Assembly (NCBI GenBank): GCA_947625935.1
Contig: CANQQE010000018.1
Span: 1-56,431 of the forward strand
Reading direction: 5' to 3'
Source of the DNA: an uncultured Muribaculaceae bacterium
Lineage (GTDB): Bacteria; Bacteroidota; Bacteroidia; Bacteroidales; Muribaculaceae
Length of the DNA: 56,431 nt
Position numbers and translations under genes: made by a program. The notes under the pieces are model-generated. The model ran no database searches. It was not told the DNA's origin and was given only the letters and a program-made list of their open reading frames with translations. Positions 15,946-24,470 of the stretch are shown here, in pieces; the stretch's first letter is position 1; the number at the start of each line of letters is the position of its first letter.

Positions 15946-17424
15946 TCACTTTATTTCCACCACCGACGAAGGCAGTGACTCGTTGTTGACCCGATCAAGA
16001 GCGGTGACAAAATATCGGCCATGGGTGTCGGACGGTATAGCCCATTCGTTACCATAGACGACATCAACAATATTGACCGGGTCATCCATGGCTGCGGCTG
16101 CATCACCACCGGGGAGATGATATACCACGAATTTAACCGTATCCTCCACTTTCCCCGCCGGTTTCGCTGATTTCCATGTCAGCCGTCCATCTTTGGCCTT
16201 CAACGACGACGGAGCAGCCGGAGTCTCATCGCTAATCCAGTCATATGCCGGAATCAACGCTATCGTCGATTGAAATTCATTAGCGAGCGAATCGGCCACA
16301 CCGTTCACATTTTTCGTTATCGAGTAGCCGGGCCACCAGCAATTGCCGTGGATGTTTTTGCCGGCGCGGGCCAGCTCTATCTTGTGGCGCAACTGCGTTT
16401 TCTCGGTAGATGGGGCTATGTCAGGAAGCGTCATGGCTTTGACTACATCCTGTCCGATATACATATGTCGCCCGTTTGACTGTTTTTCCCACCATTTGAC
16501 CAATTCGATATATGGGGCGCGTTTATGCTCAAGCTCCCAATAAAGTTGGGGCAGCATATAGTCCACCCAACCGTTCTTGGTCCAAAGCAACACGTCGGCA
16601 TATAAATCATCATAGTTTTGCAGGGCTTTAGTCTCGCTTCCGCGGGGGTCGGTCGATTTATTTCGCCACACGCCAAATGGGCTTATGCCGAGCCTCACCC
16701 ATGGTTTATTCTCGGCTATCGTCCGGTGCAACCCTTCGATTAGCATATCGACATTCTTGCGACGCCAGTCATCGCGCTTCATCCCTTTGCCATATTTTTT
16801 GTAGGACGCATCGTCAGGAAAATCGAGCTTTGCTACCGGATAGGGATAAAAATAGTCATCCATGTGTATGGCATCGACATCATAACGGGTGATTATGTCA
16901 CGCACTACATCGTTGATAAACTCTCGGTTTTCGGGCAATCCCGGGTCGAAATACAGCTTTTTGTCGTATGTGACGAAACGCTCGGGATGTTTATGATAGA
17001 TATGGTTTTTAGGTAACGTCTGTTTAGCCGTGGTGGTCACTCGGTAGGGATTGAGCCATGCGTGCAGCTCCATTCCTCGGGCGTGGGCTTCATCAATCAT
17101 GAACTGCAGGGGGTCCCATTCGGGCGACGGGGCGACCCCGGCCTTACCCGACAGAAAACGGCTCCATGGCTCAAGTTCCGACGGATAGAATGCGTCGGCC
17201 GACGGACGCACCTGAAAGATTACGGCATTGACACCGGCGTTTTTGAGCAAATCGAGCTGATTGCGGAGATATGCTTTATTCTCCTCGGTCGACTGTGAAG
17301 CATACTGCCCCTGATGCACGGTGTGCATCCAGGCCCCGCGAAACTCTGTTTTGGGATTGGCCGCTGTCATCGCAGCCACGCCGGCTGCGATAAGGCAAGC
17401 GAGCGAAATTACTTTTTTCATCAT
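15946..17424 (-). CDS. Exported GH10-like family (GHL10/YngK-type) glycosidase
   Basis: 492 residues with a signal peptide (MMKKVISLACLIAAGVAAMT, cut near residue 21). The mature part begins EFRGAWMHTVHQGQYA and contains AGVNAVIFQVRPSADAFYPS, LHAWLNPYRVT, VDAIHMDDYFYPYP and VRLGISPFGVWRN, all typical of the DUF187/GHL10 barrel. A C-terminal fibronectin-type-III-like region (about 395-490) follows. Members act on peptidoglycan-like or capsular glycans, but the substrate is not fixed; the Asp pair in HMDDYF is the likely active-site region. A start at 17421 is equally possible. Confidence 0.88.
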   Translation of the reverse strand: MMKKVISLACLIAAGVAAMTAANPKTEFRGAWMHTVHQGQYASQSTEENKAYLRNQLDLLKNAGVNAVIFQVRPSADAFYPSELEPWSRFLSGKAGVAPSPEWDPLQFMIDEAHARGMELHAWLNPYRVTTTAKQTLPKNHIYHKHPERFVTYDKKLYFDPGLPENREFINDVVRDIITRYDVDAIHMDDYFYPYPVAKLDFPDDASYKKYGKGMKRDDWRRKNVDMLIEGLHRTIAENKPWVRLGISPFGVWRNKSTDPRGSETKALQNYDDLYADVLLWTKNGWVDYMLPQLYWELEHKRAPYIELVKWWEKQSNGRHMYIGQDVVKAMTLPDIAPSTEKTQLRHKIELARAGKNIHGNCWWPGYSITKNVNGVADSLANEFQSTIALIPAYDWISDETPAAPSSLKAKDGRLTWKSAKPAGKVEDTVKFVVYHLPGGDAAAAMDDPVNIVDVVYGNEWAIPSDTHGRYFVTALDRVNNESLPSSVVEIK

Positions 17425-17477
17425 TTAAGGTTAATATAGATTGGTAAAATATTATGTATTTGGTTTTATCCGTATAT

Positions 17478-17508
17478 ACCCGGGGCCGCTTTATGAGCCG
17501 CCCCGGGT
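17478..17508. terminator. 9-bp GC-rich hairpin between lipoprotein and glycosidase genes
   Basis: ACCCGGGGC (17478-17486) and GCCCCGGGT (17500-17508) form a perfect stem with a 13-base loop. It lies downstream of the minus-strand lipoprotein gene; the T run is poor, so termination is moderately supported. Confidence 0.5.
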
Positions 17509-17533
17509 CATATATCTTCGTTATGCGAAACCG

Positions 17534-18025
17534 CTATTTTTTGTCACCCGCAGCGGAGTCTTTCATAATCTTTGCATGAAGCTGATAGGTAGTCGCAGGA
17601 TCGTCAGGGGCATCGCCGGGAATATCGTCGGCCGAGGCCACGACAACCACATCATACGAAAGGAAAGCTATCGCCGGAGAGTAGTCTACGGCATAGACCG
17701 CAGCTTCAAGCTGGAACAGATGATCTCCAAGCTCAGTTGCCGATGTGTTGAAATTATAACTGTAAGGGGCTATCACGCTGTCACCTACACGGCTGTAATC
17801 CCAAAGATAGACCACCGAACCGATCACGGCATTCTTGGTGCCGTGGTTCTCAAGATTAACCGACTCAACCTTGAACCCGTTGCCTTGGACTATGTAGACG
17901 ACATTATCGACGACCGTACAACCCGACACGGTGACAGTGACATCGACATCGGGAACATCGTCGCTGTGGTCACATGATGCTAACAATAGCGGCAGAGCGA
18001 AAAGTAATGTAATGATACGTTTCAT
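17534..18025 (-). CDS. Hypothetical lipoprotein
   Basis: 163 residues with a lipoprotein signal (MKRIITLLFALPLLLASC; lipobox LASC, Cys 18), then Asp-rich DHSDDVPDVD, which is typical of surface-exported Bacteroidetes lipoproteins. The rest resembles a single beta-sandwich (GFKVESVNLENHGTKN, VGDSVIAPYSYNFNT, HLFQLEAAVYAVDYSPA). No family is recognised. It is upstream of the glycosidase on the same strand, separated by 109 bases and a hairpin, so co-function is possible but not shown. No convincing promoter was found. Confidence 0.75.
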   Translation of the reverse strand: MKRIITLLFALPLLLASCDHSDDVPDVDVTVTVSGCTVVDNVVYIVQGNGFKVESVNLENHGTKNAVIGSVVYLWDYSRVGDSVIAPYSYNFNTSATELGDHLFQLEAAVYAVDYSPAIAFLSYDVVVVASADDIPGDAPDDPATTYQLHAKIMKDSAAGDKK

Positions 18026-18198
18026 AACGGCAATCTTGATTTTGTTTGGTTGTTAAAGTAGATAAGATGCAAAACGCCGGAGACCCTCGGCTCCATCGTT
18101 AAAATTTAAACAGCTTTAACCACTTTTTGTTTAGCGATAATCGAGATTTTAATAATCGGCCGATTGCGGTGGCCGACCATGCGATATAAAAGAAAATG

Positions 18199-18632
18199 AA
18201 TAACGGCTGCTCGGACTGTAAGCCGGGTTATGTCGAGACACCGCTGTCGGCACGACGGCCTGAGCCGCCTGCCGAGCCTGTGTCATCGGCTCGTCATTTA
18301 TCTATACCGACGGTCACCCGACGGCTAAAGCAGTCTACCCCCCGGCAATGGACGAGCAGCCCTTGAATGCCGGTATACTTGACCTTGCAACCCATAAGAC
18401 GTGCGGCCGGCCGCGTCACCGCTGCCGCCGGTGGGCTCTTACCCCACCTTTTCACCCTTACCCGCCCCGCTTGGGGAGAGGGCGGTTATTCTCTGTCACG
18501 CTACTCTACCGTCGCCGGTAGCTTCCCGTTAAGAAGTATGGCGCTCTTTGTTGCCCGGACTTTCCTCACGGCCATATGCCGCCGTAGCGGCTACAGCCCC
18601 GCGACGAGCCGTCCAAGCCGCCGTTTATCATT
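18199..18632 (-). ncRNA. rnpB: RNase P RNA (type A-like)
   Basis: On the minus strand the conserved pieces appear in order: GAGGAAAGTCCGGGC (complement of about 18554-18568), GACAGAGAATAACCGCC, GGTAAGGGTGAAAAGGTGGG and GGTAAGAGCCCACC, and near the 3' end ATAACCCGGCTTACAG. The P1 helix closes the molecule: minus-strand complement of 18611-18625 pairs with that of 18202-18216 with one bulge and a G-U pair. It cuts 5' leaders from tRNA precursors. Ends are estimated from P1 and from the -7 box at 18640-18647. Length about 430 bases. Short open frames crossing it are chance. Confidence 0.95.
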
Positions 18633-18639
18633 CTCACCG

Positions 18640-18647
18640 CAAAAATA
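18640..18647 (-). promoter_or_regulatory. -7 box of rnpB
   Basis: Minus-strand TATTTTTG followed by CGG, placed about 15 bases before the P1 helix. No clear -33 element. Confidence 0.45.
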
Positions 18648-18732
18648 GTAATTTTTCACGAACCCCGCCACGACGTGCCACCGATTTTGACACTGCGGCG
18701 ACTTCTAATTTCTGATATTTTACAAAATTTTG

Positions 18733-18740
18733 TAACTTTG
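18733..18740 (+). promoter_or_regulatory. -7 box very close to the sua5 start
   Basis: TAACTTTG ends 8 bases before the ATG at 18749, so transcription starting about 7 bases downstream would give a mRNA with almost no leader. No -33 element is evident. Confidence 0.4.
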
Positions 18741-18748
18741 TCGATGTG

Positions 18749-19321
18749 ATGACCAATTTCAAAGATGATATCGACCGTGCCGTAGCCGTCATGAAACGGG
18801 GAGGCATCATACTATATCCTACCGATACCGTGTGGGGCATCGGATGTGACGCGACCCGCTCCGACGCAGTGAAACGCGTCTATGAGTTAAAGCGGCGCGT
18901 TGACCACAAGGCTCTTATAGTCATGCTCGGCAATGCCGATCTCCTTGACCGTTATGTCGATGAAGTCCCCGACGCGGCAGCCCAACTGCTTGACGTAGCG
19001 GTTGACCCGCTGACAATCATATATGACCGCGGTCGCAACCTCGCCCCTGAGCTTCTCGGCCCCGACGGCAGCGTCGGAATCCGCGTCACCGCCGAGCGGG
19101 TGTCGCGCACCCTGTGCAATACCCTCCGCCGGCCGTTGGTGTCCACATCGGCAAACATAAGCGGACAACCCACACCGCGTCGTTTCGCCGAAATATCCCC
19201 CGAGATTATCGCCGGAGTCGATTACGTCATCGAGTGCCGGCGCAATGACCCCGACGAGGCCAAACCGTCATCAATCATCAAAGTATCGTCCGACAACTCC
19301 ATTAAAATCATACGCAAGTGA
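18749..19321 (+). CDS. tsaC: L-threonylcarbamoyladenylate synthase
   Basis: 190 residues from ATG 18749; GTG 18746 directly before it is an alternative. The YrdC/Sua5 fold is clear: KRGGIILYPTDTVWGIGCDA, VYELKRRVDHKALIVML, GSVGIRVTAERVSRTL and RPLVSTSANISGQPTP. It makes threonylcarbamoyl-AMP from Thr, bicarbonate and ATP for t6A37 in tRNA, the step before TsaD (9465-10481). It is the short YrdC-type form without the C-terminal Sua5 domain. The stop overlaps the GTG start of the next gene. Confidence 0.95.
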   Translation: MTNFKDDIDRAVAVMKRGGIILYPTDTVWGIGCDATRSDAVKRVYELKRRVDHKALIVMLGNADLLDRYVDEVPDAAAQLLDVAVDPLTIIYDRGRNLAPELLGPDGSVGIRVTAERVSRTLCNTLRRPLVSTSANISGQPTPRRFAEISPEIIAGVDYVIECRRNDPDEAKPSSIIKVSSDNSIKIIRK

Positions 19322-20736
19322 TAAGCGCAAAACGATACCGCACAATATATGTGTTGACCGACTTCCTGACGGCCAACATCGCTTGGTTGGTTTTCAACAT
19401 ACTGCGCTATCATATGCTTGGCACCCAGCAATATTTCAACGGCCTCGGATCGTTCCTGACAAGCCACTACGTCATTCTTGGGCAGATATTTTTCCCAATG
19501 ATGATGCTCGGCGTCTTCTATCTGTCAGGCTACTATGCGCAGGTGTTCTTCAAGTCGAGGCTCGACGAACTCATCAACACCGCCGGCTCGGCGATAGCAG
19601 GTACAATACTGATCTACTTCATAGCACTGATAAACGACGACATCCCCGACCGTCTGCGCAACTACGAGCTGCTAATGATATTGTTCTCGCTGATGACGGT
19701 CATTGTCTACTGCGGCCGCGCCGTGCTGACTAATATGGCAGCGCGCAACATCCACCGGCGTCGATGGCAGTTCAACACCCTGATTGTGGGCACATCGACT
19801 GCGGCAACCGAATTGGCCCAAAGGCTCAACTCTATGAAAAAAGCCATGGGATTCAAAATAGTGGGATATGTCGAGACCTGCCCGGAGTCCGCTACGGCCC
19901 GTCCGCTCGACCTCCCCGTCTACCCCATCGACAAGCTCCCCGAAATAGTGGCCGACCTCAGCATCGCCCATCTGCTCGTCACGCCCCACCGTCACGGCAT
20001 GAAAGCGTCGGTTGACCTGCTCAACAAGCTGTTTCCGCTCGACCTCCCCGTCTATATCTCTCCCGGATTATACCATATGATCACAGCGAGCACGCGCATC
20101 TCCAACATTGTCGGCGAGCCGCTTATCGACGTGTCAAGGGCGGTGATTTCACCTATGACGCTCACCATCAAGCGCGTCAGCGATGTCATCATATCGAGTG
20201 TCGCACTCGCGGTGCTATCACCATTTTTCCTAATCATCGCAGCCGTCATAAAACTCGACTCCAGAGGCCCCGTATTTTACCGTCAACGCCGCATAGGCTA
20301 CCACAAACGGCCCTTCAATATCTATAAGTTCCGCTCCATGCGAATCGACGCCGAGGAGACCGGGCCCGCGCTATCGTCGCTAAACGACCCGCGCGTCACC
20401 CCGTTCGGACGTTTCCTCCGAAAATACCGCATCGACGAGCTGCCCCAGTTCTGGAACGTCATAAGGGGGCATATGTCGCTTGTCGGACCCAGGCCCGAGC
20501 GCGAATACTACATACAGCAAATTATCCAGCGAGCCCCCTACTATTCACTCATCCATCAGGTAAGGCCGGGGATAACCTCGTGGGGAATGGTCAAGCATGG
20601 ATACGCCAGCAATGTCGACGAGATGATAAAACGTCTGCCCTACGACCTGCTCTACATCGAGAACATTTCGTTTTCGGTAGATCTGAAGATATTGTTTTAC
20701 ACCATCAGCACCGTCCTGACGGGGAAAGGAGTATGA
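19318..20736 (+). CDS. Undecaprenyl-phosphate sugar-phosphate transferase (WcaJ/WbaP type)
   Basis: 472 residues. It begins with GTG at 19318, overlapping the tsaC stop (GTGA), which indicates coupling. Four N-terminal membrane helices (about 12-125) are followed by a CoA-binding-3 type domain (NTLIVGTSTAATELAQRL) and a C-terminal bacterial sugar transferase domain (KRVSDVIISSVALAVLSPFF; RQRRIGYHKRPFNIYKFRSM; RKYRIDELPQFWNVIRGHMS; VGPRPERE). Such enzymes load the first sugar-1-phosphate onto undecaprenyl phosphate in capsule or exopolysaccharide synthesis. No other polysaccharide genes are adjacent. Confidence 0.92.
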   Translation: MISAKRYRTIYVLTDFLTANIAWLVFNILRYHMLGTQQYFNGLGSFLTSHYVILGQIFFPMMMLGVFYLSGYYAQVFFKSRLDELINTAGSAIAGTILIYFIALINDDIPDRLRNYELLMILFSLMTVIVYCGRAVLTNMAARNIHRRRWQFNTLIVGTSTAATELAQRLNSMKKAMGFKIVGYVETCPESATARPLDLPVYPIDKLPEIVADLSIAHLLVTPHRHGMKASVDLLNKLFPLDLPVYISPGLYHMITASTRISNIVGEPLIDVSRAVISPMTLTIKRVSDVIISSVALAVLSPFFLIIAAVIKLDSRGPVFYRQRRIGYHKRPFNIYKFRSMRIDAEETGPALSSLNDPRVTPFGRFLRKYRIDELPQFWNVIRGHMSLVGPRPEREYYIQQIIQRAPYYSLIHQVRPGITSWGMVKHGYASNVDEMIKRLPYDLLYIENISFSVDLKILFYTISTVLTGKGV

Positions 20737-20739
20737 GAG

Positions 20740-22557
20740 ATGACACAGACCACCGCCACAGAAACCGCTCCTTCGCGCCTGAAACAGATGTTCATGGCAT
20801 TGCTGATATGGCGTGAACGCCATGTCAAGGAAAAAACTTTTGTGATTATTCTCGCCCTGTTGGTAGGCATCGCCTGCGGCATAGCGGCTCTTGCTCTCAA
20901 ATGGGCCATACATTTCATATCAAGTATAGCGACGGCTCACCTGTCGATTACCACAGGCAACTACCTCTATTTCGTCCTCCCGGTCATCGGCATTATAATC
21001 TCAGGTCTATATGTGCGCTATGTCGTCAAGGACAACATATCCCACGGTGTCACCCGCGTGCTCTATGCCATATCCCAGAAAAAAAGCCGTCTGAAACGCC
21101 ACAATATGTACACCTCGGTCGTGGCCAGCTCCATCACGATCGGCATGGGTGGGTCTGTCGGAGCCGAGGGCCCCATAGTCTACACCGGGGCGGCCATCGG
21201 CTCCAACCTCGGCTCGCTTTTCCGTATGTCACCGAGGATTCTGATGATTCTTGTGGGCTGCGGGGCTGCCGCCGGTATCGCCGGCATCTTCAAGGCACCC
21301 ATTGCCGGGATGCTTTTCACACTCGAGGTGCTTATGCTCGACCTCACCACCGTGTCGGTGATGCCGCTGCTGATCGCATCCATTTCAAGCGCGACCGTGG
21401 CATATGTGTTCACAGGATACGATGTCGAGTTCTTCTTCGTCCAGAGCGAGCCATTTGTGACAGCGCGCATCCCCTACGTCATTCTGCTCGGGCTCTTTTG
21501 CGGCATGGTGTCGCTCTATTTCACCCGGGTGATGAACATGATGGAGAATTTCTTCAGCAACAGGCTTAAAACCCCATTGCGCAAGACCGCCGTCGGCGGT
21601 GCCGTGCTCGCCACCCTCATCTTCCTGTTCCCCCCTCTTTACGGCGAGGGATACGGAGCCATAACCGATCTGCTCGGCGGCGACCCGTCGTCGATTGTCA
21701 ACGGCTCGATTTTCTATGGCGACCGCTCATCAGTCTGGTTCATACTCCTGTTCATCGGGCTTATCATCCTAACCAAAGGCTTCGCCACATCGGCCACTAA
21801 CGGCGGCGGAGGTGTCGGCGGCACATTCGCCCCCTCGCTCTACGTCGGCTGCATGGCGGGATTCTTCTTCGCTTACCTCTGCAACAACCTCGGACTTGGA
21901 ATCGACCTGTCGATAAAAAATTTCGCACTCATGGGCATGGCCGGTGTCATGTCGGCAGTCATGCACGCACCTCTGATGGCAATCTTCCTCACGGCCGAGC
22001 TGACAGGCGGTTACGAACTGTTTCTCCCGCTGCTGATAGTATCGACCATCGCCTACGGCACCATCAAGATTTTCGAGCCTTACAGCATCTACACCATGCG
22101 TCTTGCCCAGCGCGGGGAACTCCTCACCCACCACAAGGACAAAGCGGTGCTGACCCTGCTGAAAACCGGAAGTGTCATCGAAACAGACTTCATACCCGTT
22201 AAACCCCGGATGAATCTTAAAGAGATGGTCGACGTCATAGCGCGCAGTAACCGAAACCTGTTCCCTGTCATCGACGAAAACGGCATGATGCTCGGAGTCG
22301 TGCTTCTCGACGAAATACGCAACATCATGTTCCGGCCCGACCTCTACAAACGTATGCACGTCGATACTTTCATGAGCATCCCCCCCGCCAAAATCTCCAT
22401 CGACGAACCGATGGACAAAGTAATGAAAACCTTTGACGACACCGGCGCATGGAACCTGCCTGTTGTCGACGCCGAGGGACGCTATCTCGGCTTCGTTTCA
22501 AAATCAAAGATTTTCAACTCCTACCGCCGCGTGCTGCGCCACTATTCCGAGGACTGA
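20740..22557 (+). CDS. ClC-family chloride channel/exchanger with CBS pair
   Basis: 605 residues. The ClC core (about 30-440) shows the ion-binding signatures GSVGAEGPIVYTGAAIGS, containing the gating Glu, and NGGGGVGGTFAPSLYVGC, plus GIFKAPIAGMLFTLEV. Two CBS domains follow (about 465-600: NLFPVIDENGMMLGVVLLDE and NLPVVDAEGRYLGFVSKSK), which usually bind adenine nucleotides. The gating Glu is compatible with Cl-/H+ exchange. It starts three bases after the sugar transferase stop, so it shares that transcript. A functional link to polysaccharide synthesis is not evident. Confidence 0.94.
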   Translation: MTQTTATETAPSRLKQMFMALLIWRERHVKEKTFVIILALLVGIACGIAALALKWAIHFISSIATAHLSITTGNYLYFVLPVIGIIISGLYVRYVVKDNISHGVTRVLYAISQKKSRLKRHNMYTSVVASSITIGMGGSVGAEGPIVYTGAAIGSNLGSLFRMSPRILMILVGCGAAAGIAGIFKAPIAGMLFTLEVLMLDLTTVSVMPLLIASISSATVAYVFTGYDVEFFFVQSEPFVTARIPYVILLGLFCGMVSLYFTRVMNMMENFFSNRLKTPLRKTAVGGAVLATLIFLFPPLYGEGYGAITDLLGGDPSSIVNGSIFYGDRSSVWFILLFIGLIILTKGFATSATNGGGGVGGTFAPSLYVGCMAGFFFAYLCNNLGLGIDLSIKNFALMGMAGVMSAVMHAPLMAIFLTAELTGGYELFLPLLIVSTIAYGTIKIFEPYSIYTMRLAQRGELLTHHKDKAVLTLLKTGSVIETDFIPVKPRMNLKEMVDVIARSNRNLFPVIDENGMMLGVVLLDEIRNIMFRPDLYKRMHVDTFMSIPPAKISIDEPMDKVMKTFDDTGAWNLPVVDAEGRYLGFVSKSKIFNSYRRVLRHYSED

Positions 22558-22635
22558 TTGATAATCATCAGGCTCCCCGGTGAACCCACACCGCCAAAAA
22601 ACTGTTTTTAGCGTATAACCAAAATTTTTTTGACT

Positions 22636-22842
22636 ATGATTACCAACGCTAAAGAGAACACCAACAGCCCGTTGACCGCCAAAGAGACGGCCGAGCAATA
22701 CGATCCAAAGCTGAAAAACGAGAAAAAATCGGTTCCCGGCCAACAGATTGGCCTATACAACGAAGGAGCGACATCCGACGTCGATGAAATGGTCGAAACC
22801 CTCAACAGCCCCTCAGAACACCCCCAAAGCGAGCGCGGCTAA
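22636..22842 (+). CDS. Small acidic hydrophilic protein, unknown
   Basis: 68 residues from ATG 22636 (an upstream TTG at 22630 is less likely). The protein is polar, without membrane helix or Cys: MITNAKENTNSPLTAKETAE, KNEKKSVPGQQIGLYNEG, then an Asp/Glu-rich end. No family is recognised. It lies 78 bases after the ClC gene and is closed by a strong terminator, which supports a real transcript. Function unknown. Confidence 0.5.
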   Translation: MITNAKENTNSPLTAKETAEQYDPKLKNEKKSVPGQQIGLYNEGATSDVDEMVETLNSPSEHPQSERG

Positions 22843-22891
22843 CCCGAGCCAACCACCCCAAATAAAAAAAAATTCCGATATGTTATAAAAC

Positions 22892-22935
22892 ACAAACTGG
22901 AAACCAGCCTAATAATATCCTGGTTTCCAGTTTGT
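22892..22935. terminator. 16-bp perfect hairpin, probably bidirectional terminator
   Basis: CAAACTGGAAACCAG (22893-22907) and CTGGTTTCCAGTTTG (22920-22934) are perfect inverted copies plus one outer A-T pair; the loop has 12 bases. It separates the plus-strand small gene from the minus-strand tRNA-Thr. Confidence 0.8.
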
Positions 22936-22943
22936 TTCATTTG

Positions 22944-23016
22944 AGCCGCGAGTGGGACTCGAACCCACGACCTTTTCGTTACGAATGAAATGCTCTACCG
23001 ACTGAGCTATTGCGGC
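22944..23016 (-). tRNA. tRNA-Thr (CGT)
   Basis: 73 bases on the minus strand. D arm GCTCAGTCGGTAGAGC, anticodon loop TTCGTAA (anticodon CGT, reads ACG) and T arm GTGGGTTCGAGTCCCAC are complete. Two positions are A-C mismatches: A6-C67 in the acceptor and A31-C39 in the anticodon stem. CCA is not encoded. The encoded discriminator base is T. Confidence 0.93.
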
Positions 23017-23050
23017 TTGATGAAACCCCGTCATGCGGGATTTACGGGTG

Positions 23051-23058
23051 CAAAGTTA
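23051..23058 (-). promoter_or_regulatory. -7 box of tRNA-Thr
   Basis: Minus-strand TAACTTTG followed by CA, 34 bases before the tRNA. It directly abuts the stop of the upstream DUF4270 gene. The -33 is not clear. Confidence 0.45.
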
Positions 23059-24438
23059 CTAAAAATTTACCGATTGTTTACTATAGGTGAACGTAATTTT
23101 TGCTTTATCCAGCAAAAGTTCGGCCATAGCGGGGGTATCGATATATGGGACAATCGCGCTGATGTAGAATGACGACGATGACGAATAGTTCTCTGTGTCG
23201 ATGCTCACCGGGGTGAGAGTGAACGTGAAGTCGTCGGGAGTCAGCGGCTCTTTTTTGTCGAGCATTGTCAGGAAATACTCGCGCAGCCCGTTGAAACGGT
23301 AGCGTTTGTTGACAGCGTCATATGCCGCATAAAACGAATATTTGTTGTCTGTTACCTGATTGGTCTCGAAAAATTCCGATTTACGCGAGCTCAGAACCAT
23401 CAGCAGGTTTGGCGGAGGTGTGATTCCGTAGCTGTTTTCTATTTCAGCCACAGGAATCTCAAGTGTCAATGTGTTGACCACAGCCAGACCGCCCGCATCT
23501 GCTCTGTACGACGCAAGCAACTCCTCTATGGGGAATGTCATCTCCACATCAAGCCCGGCGGGAGCGACGAGCAGGTTTTTCCCCGAAGACGCCATTGCGG
23601 TAAGGTCGCTCGACATATCAAAGTCTATATTGTTGTTGGTCACAACCTCGGGCGTGACGGCATAATAATTGCCCACATAGTTGTAGGTCGTGTCGCGGCC
23701 TGTAGCCTCATTCTTGACCTTGCGGTGATAGAAAAGCCTCATGGTGTTGCCGGCGATCTTGACCACGCGGCCCGACCCGTAGCTGTTAGCCACATAGAGT
23801 CCGGGGAAAAGGCGTGAGAAAGTGCCGGGTTCCTGGTAGATCGACGGATTAGCGCGATATGCGTTGAAAAGCTCGCGGCCAAGCTCAACAGGGAGTTGGC
23901 AATAGACGAAGCGGTAATTGTATTTCAGTAGCGAGTCGGCCATGCCGAGGGCCGAGCAGGTGTAGATTTTAGAGGCTATGGGTTTCGACTCGTCATAATA
24001 GTCAGCCGGGTCAAAATCGCTGTAGATTGGCGACGGGAGCTGCTTGGTAAGGCGGTAGATGCGCAACCCCATCGGAGCTATGGAATCGCCGATATATCCC
24101 CCGTTTGGGATGGCAAGCATCATCTGCAGCGAGTCGATGTCGTCAGCCGTGATTCCGACGGTGTCGATCTCTCCGGCAGGCATGAATTGCGTCACGAAAT
24201 CCGATTTGAATTTACCGTAACCTTTGGCGTCGATGCTGCCGAGCAACTGAGTGACGGTGCGCGACTGGATGCGGGTGTTGCCAACGGTGTGGCCCGACAG
24301 GGTGAAACCGTCTTTAACGACAACCTCAACCTCGTCCTGAATAATGGATGAACCTATATCCTCACTGTCGTCGCAGGCGGCCAGCATCGAAATCGCAACC
24401 GTCGCACCAAGGAAATAGGGAAGGAATTTCATTTTCAT
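23059..24438 (-). CDS. DUF4270 lipoprotein
   Basis: 459 residues. A lipoprotein signal (MKMKFLPYFLGATVAISMLA, lipobox LAAC at Cys 22) is followed by Asp-rich DDSEDIGSSI. The body matches the DUF4270 family: GFTLSGHTVGNTRIQSRTVT, a QLLGSIDAKGYGKFKSDFVT segment, and the C-terminal VDKAKITFTYSK-like end (here LLDKAKITFTYS). The family is restricted to Bacteroidetes and is of unknown function; it is repeatedly found beside a glycogen-synthase-like gene, as here (32 bases upstream on the same strand). It is probably anchored in the outer membrane and co-transcribed with that gene. Confidence 0.88.
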   Translation of the reverse strand: MKMKFLPYFLGATVAISMLAACDDSEDIGSSIIQDEVEVVVKDGFTLSGHTVGNTRIQSRTVTQLLGSIDAKGYGKFKSDFVTQFMPAGEIDTVGITADDIDSLQMMLAIPNGGYIGDSIAPMGLRIYRLTKQLPSPIYSDFDPADYYDESKPIASKIYTCSALGMADSLLKYNYRFVYCQLPVELGRELFNAYRANPSIYQEPGTFSRLFPGLYVANSYGSGRVVKIAGNTMRLFYHRKVKNEATGRDTTYNYVGNYYAVTPEVVTNNNIDFDMSSDLTAMASSGKNLLVAPAGLDVEMTFPIEELLASYRADAGGLAVVNTLTLEIPVAEIENSYGITPPPNLLMVLSSRKSEFFETNQVTDNKYSFYAAYDAVNKRYRFNGLREYFLTMLDKKEPLTPDDFTFTLTPVSIDTENYSSSSSFYISAIVPYIDTPAMAELLLDKAKITFTYSKQSVNF

Positions 24439-24470
24439 TGTGCGTTACAAAAATGTGAAAGTCACAAGTT

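Noticed and set aside
17513-17520. TATCTTCG on the plus strand, like the -7 boxes of other genes
   Set aside because: No plus-strand gene follows for more than 1 kb, and both neighbours are on the minus strand. Likely chance, although an antisense RNA cannot be excluded.
18367-18648. 93-residue open frame on the plus strand
   Set aside because: It lies antisense across the RNase P RNA, whose conserved core and P1 helix explain the sequence. The translated product is low-complexity and Arg/Pro-rich.
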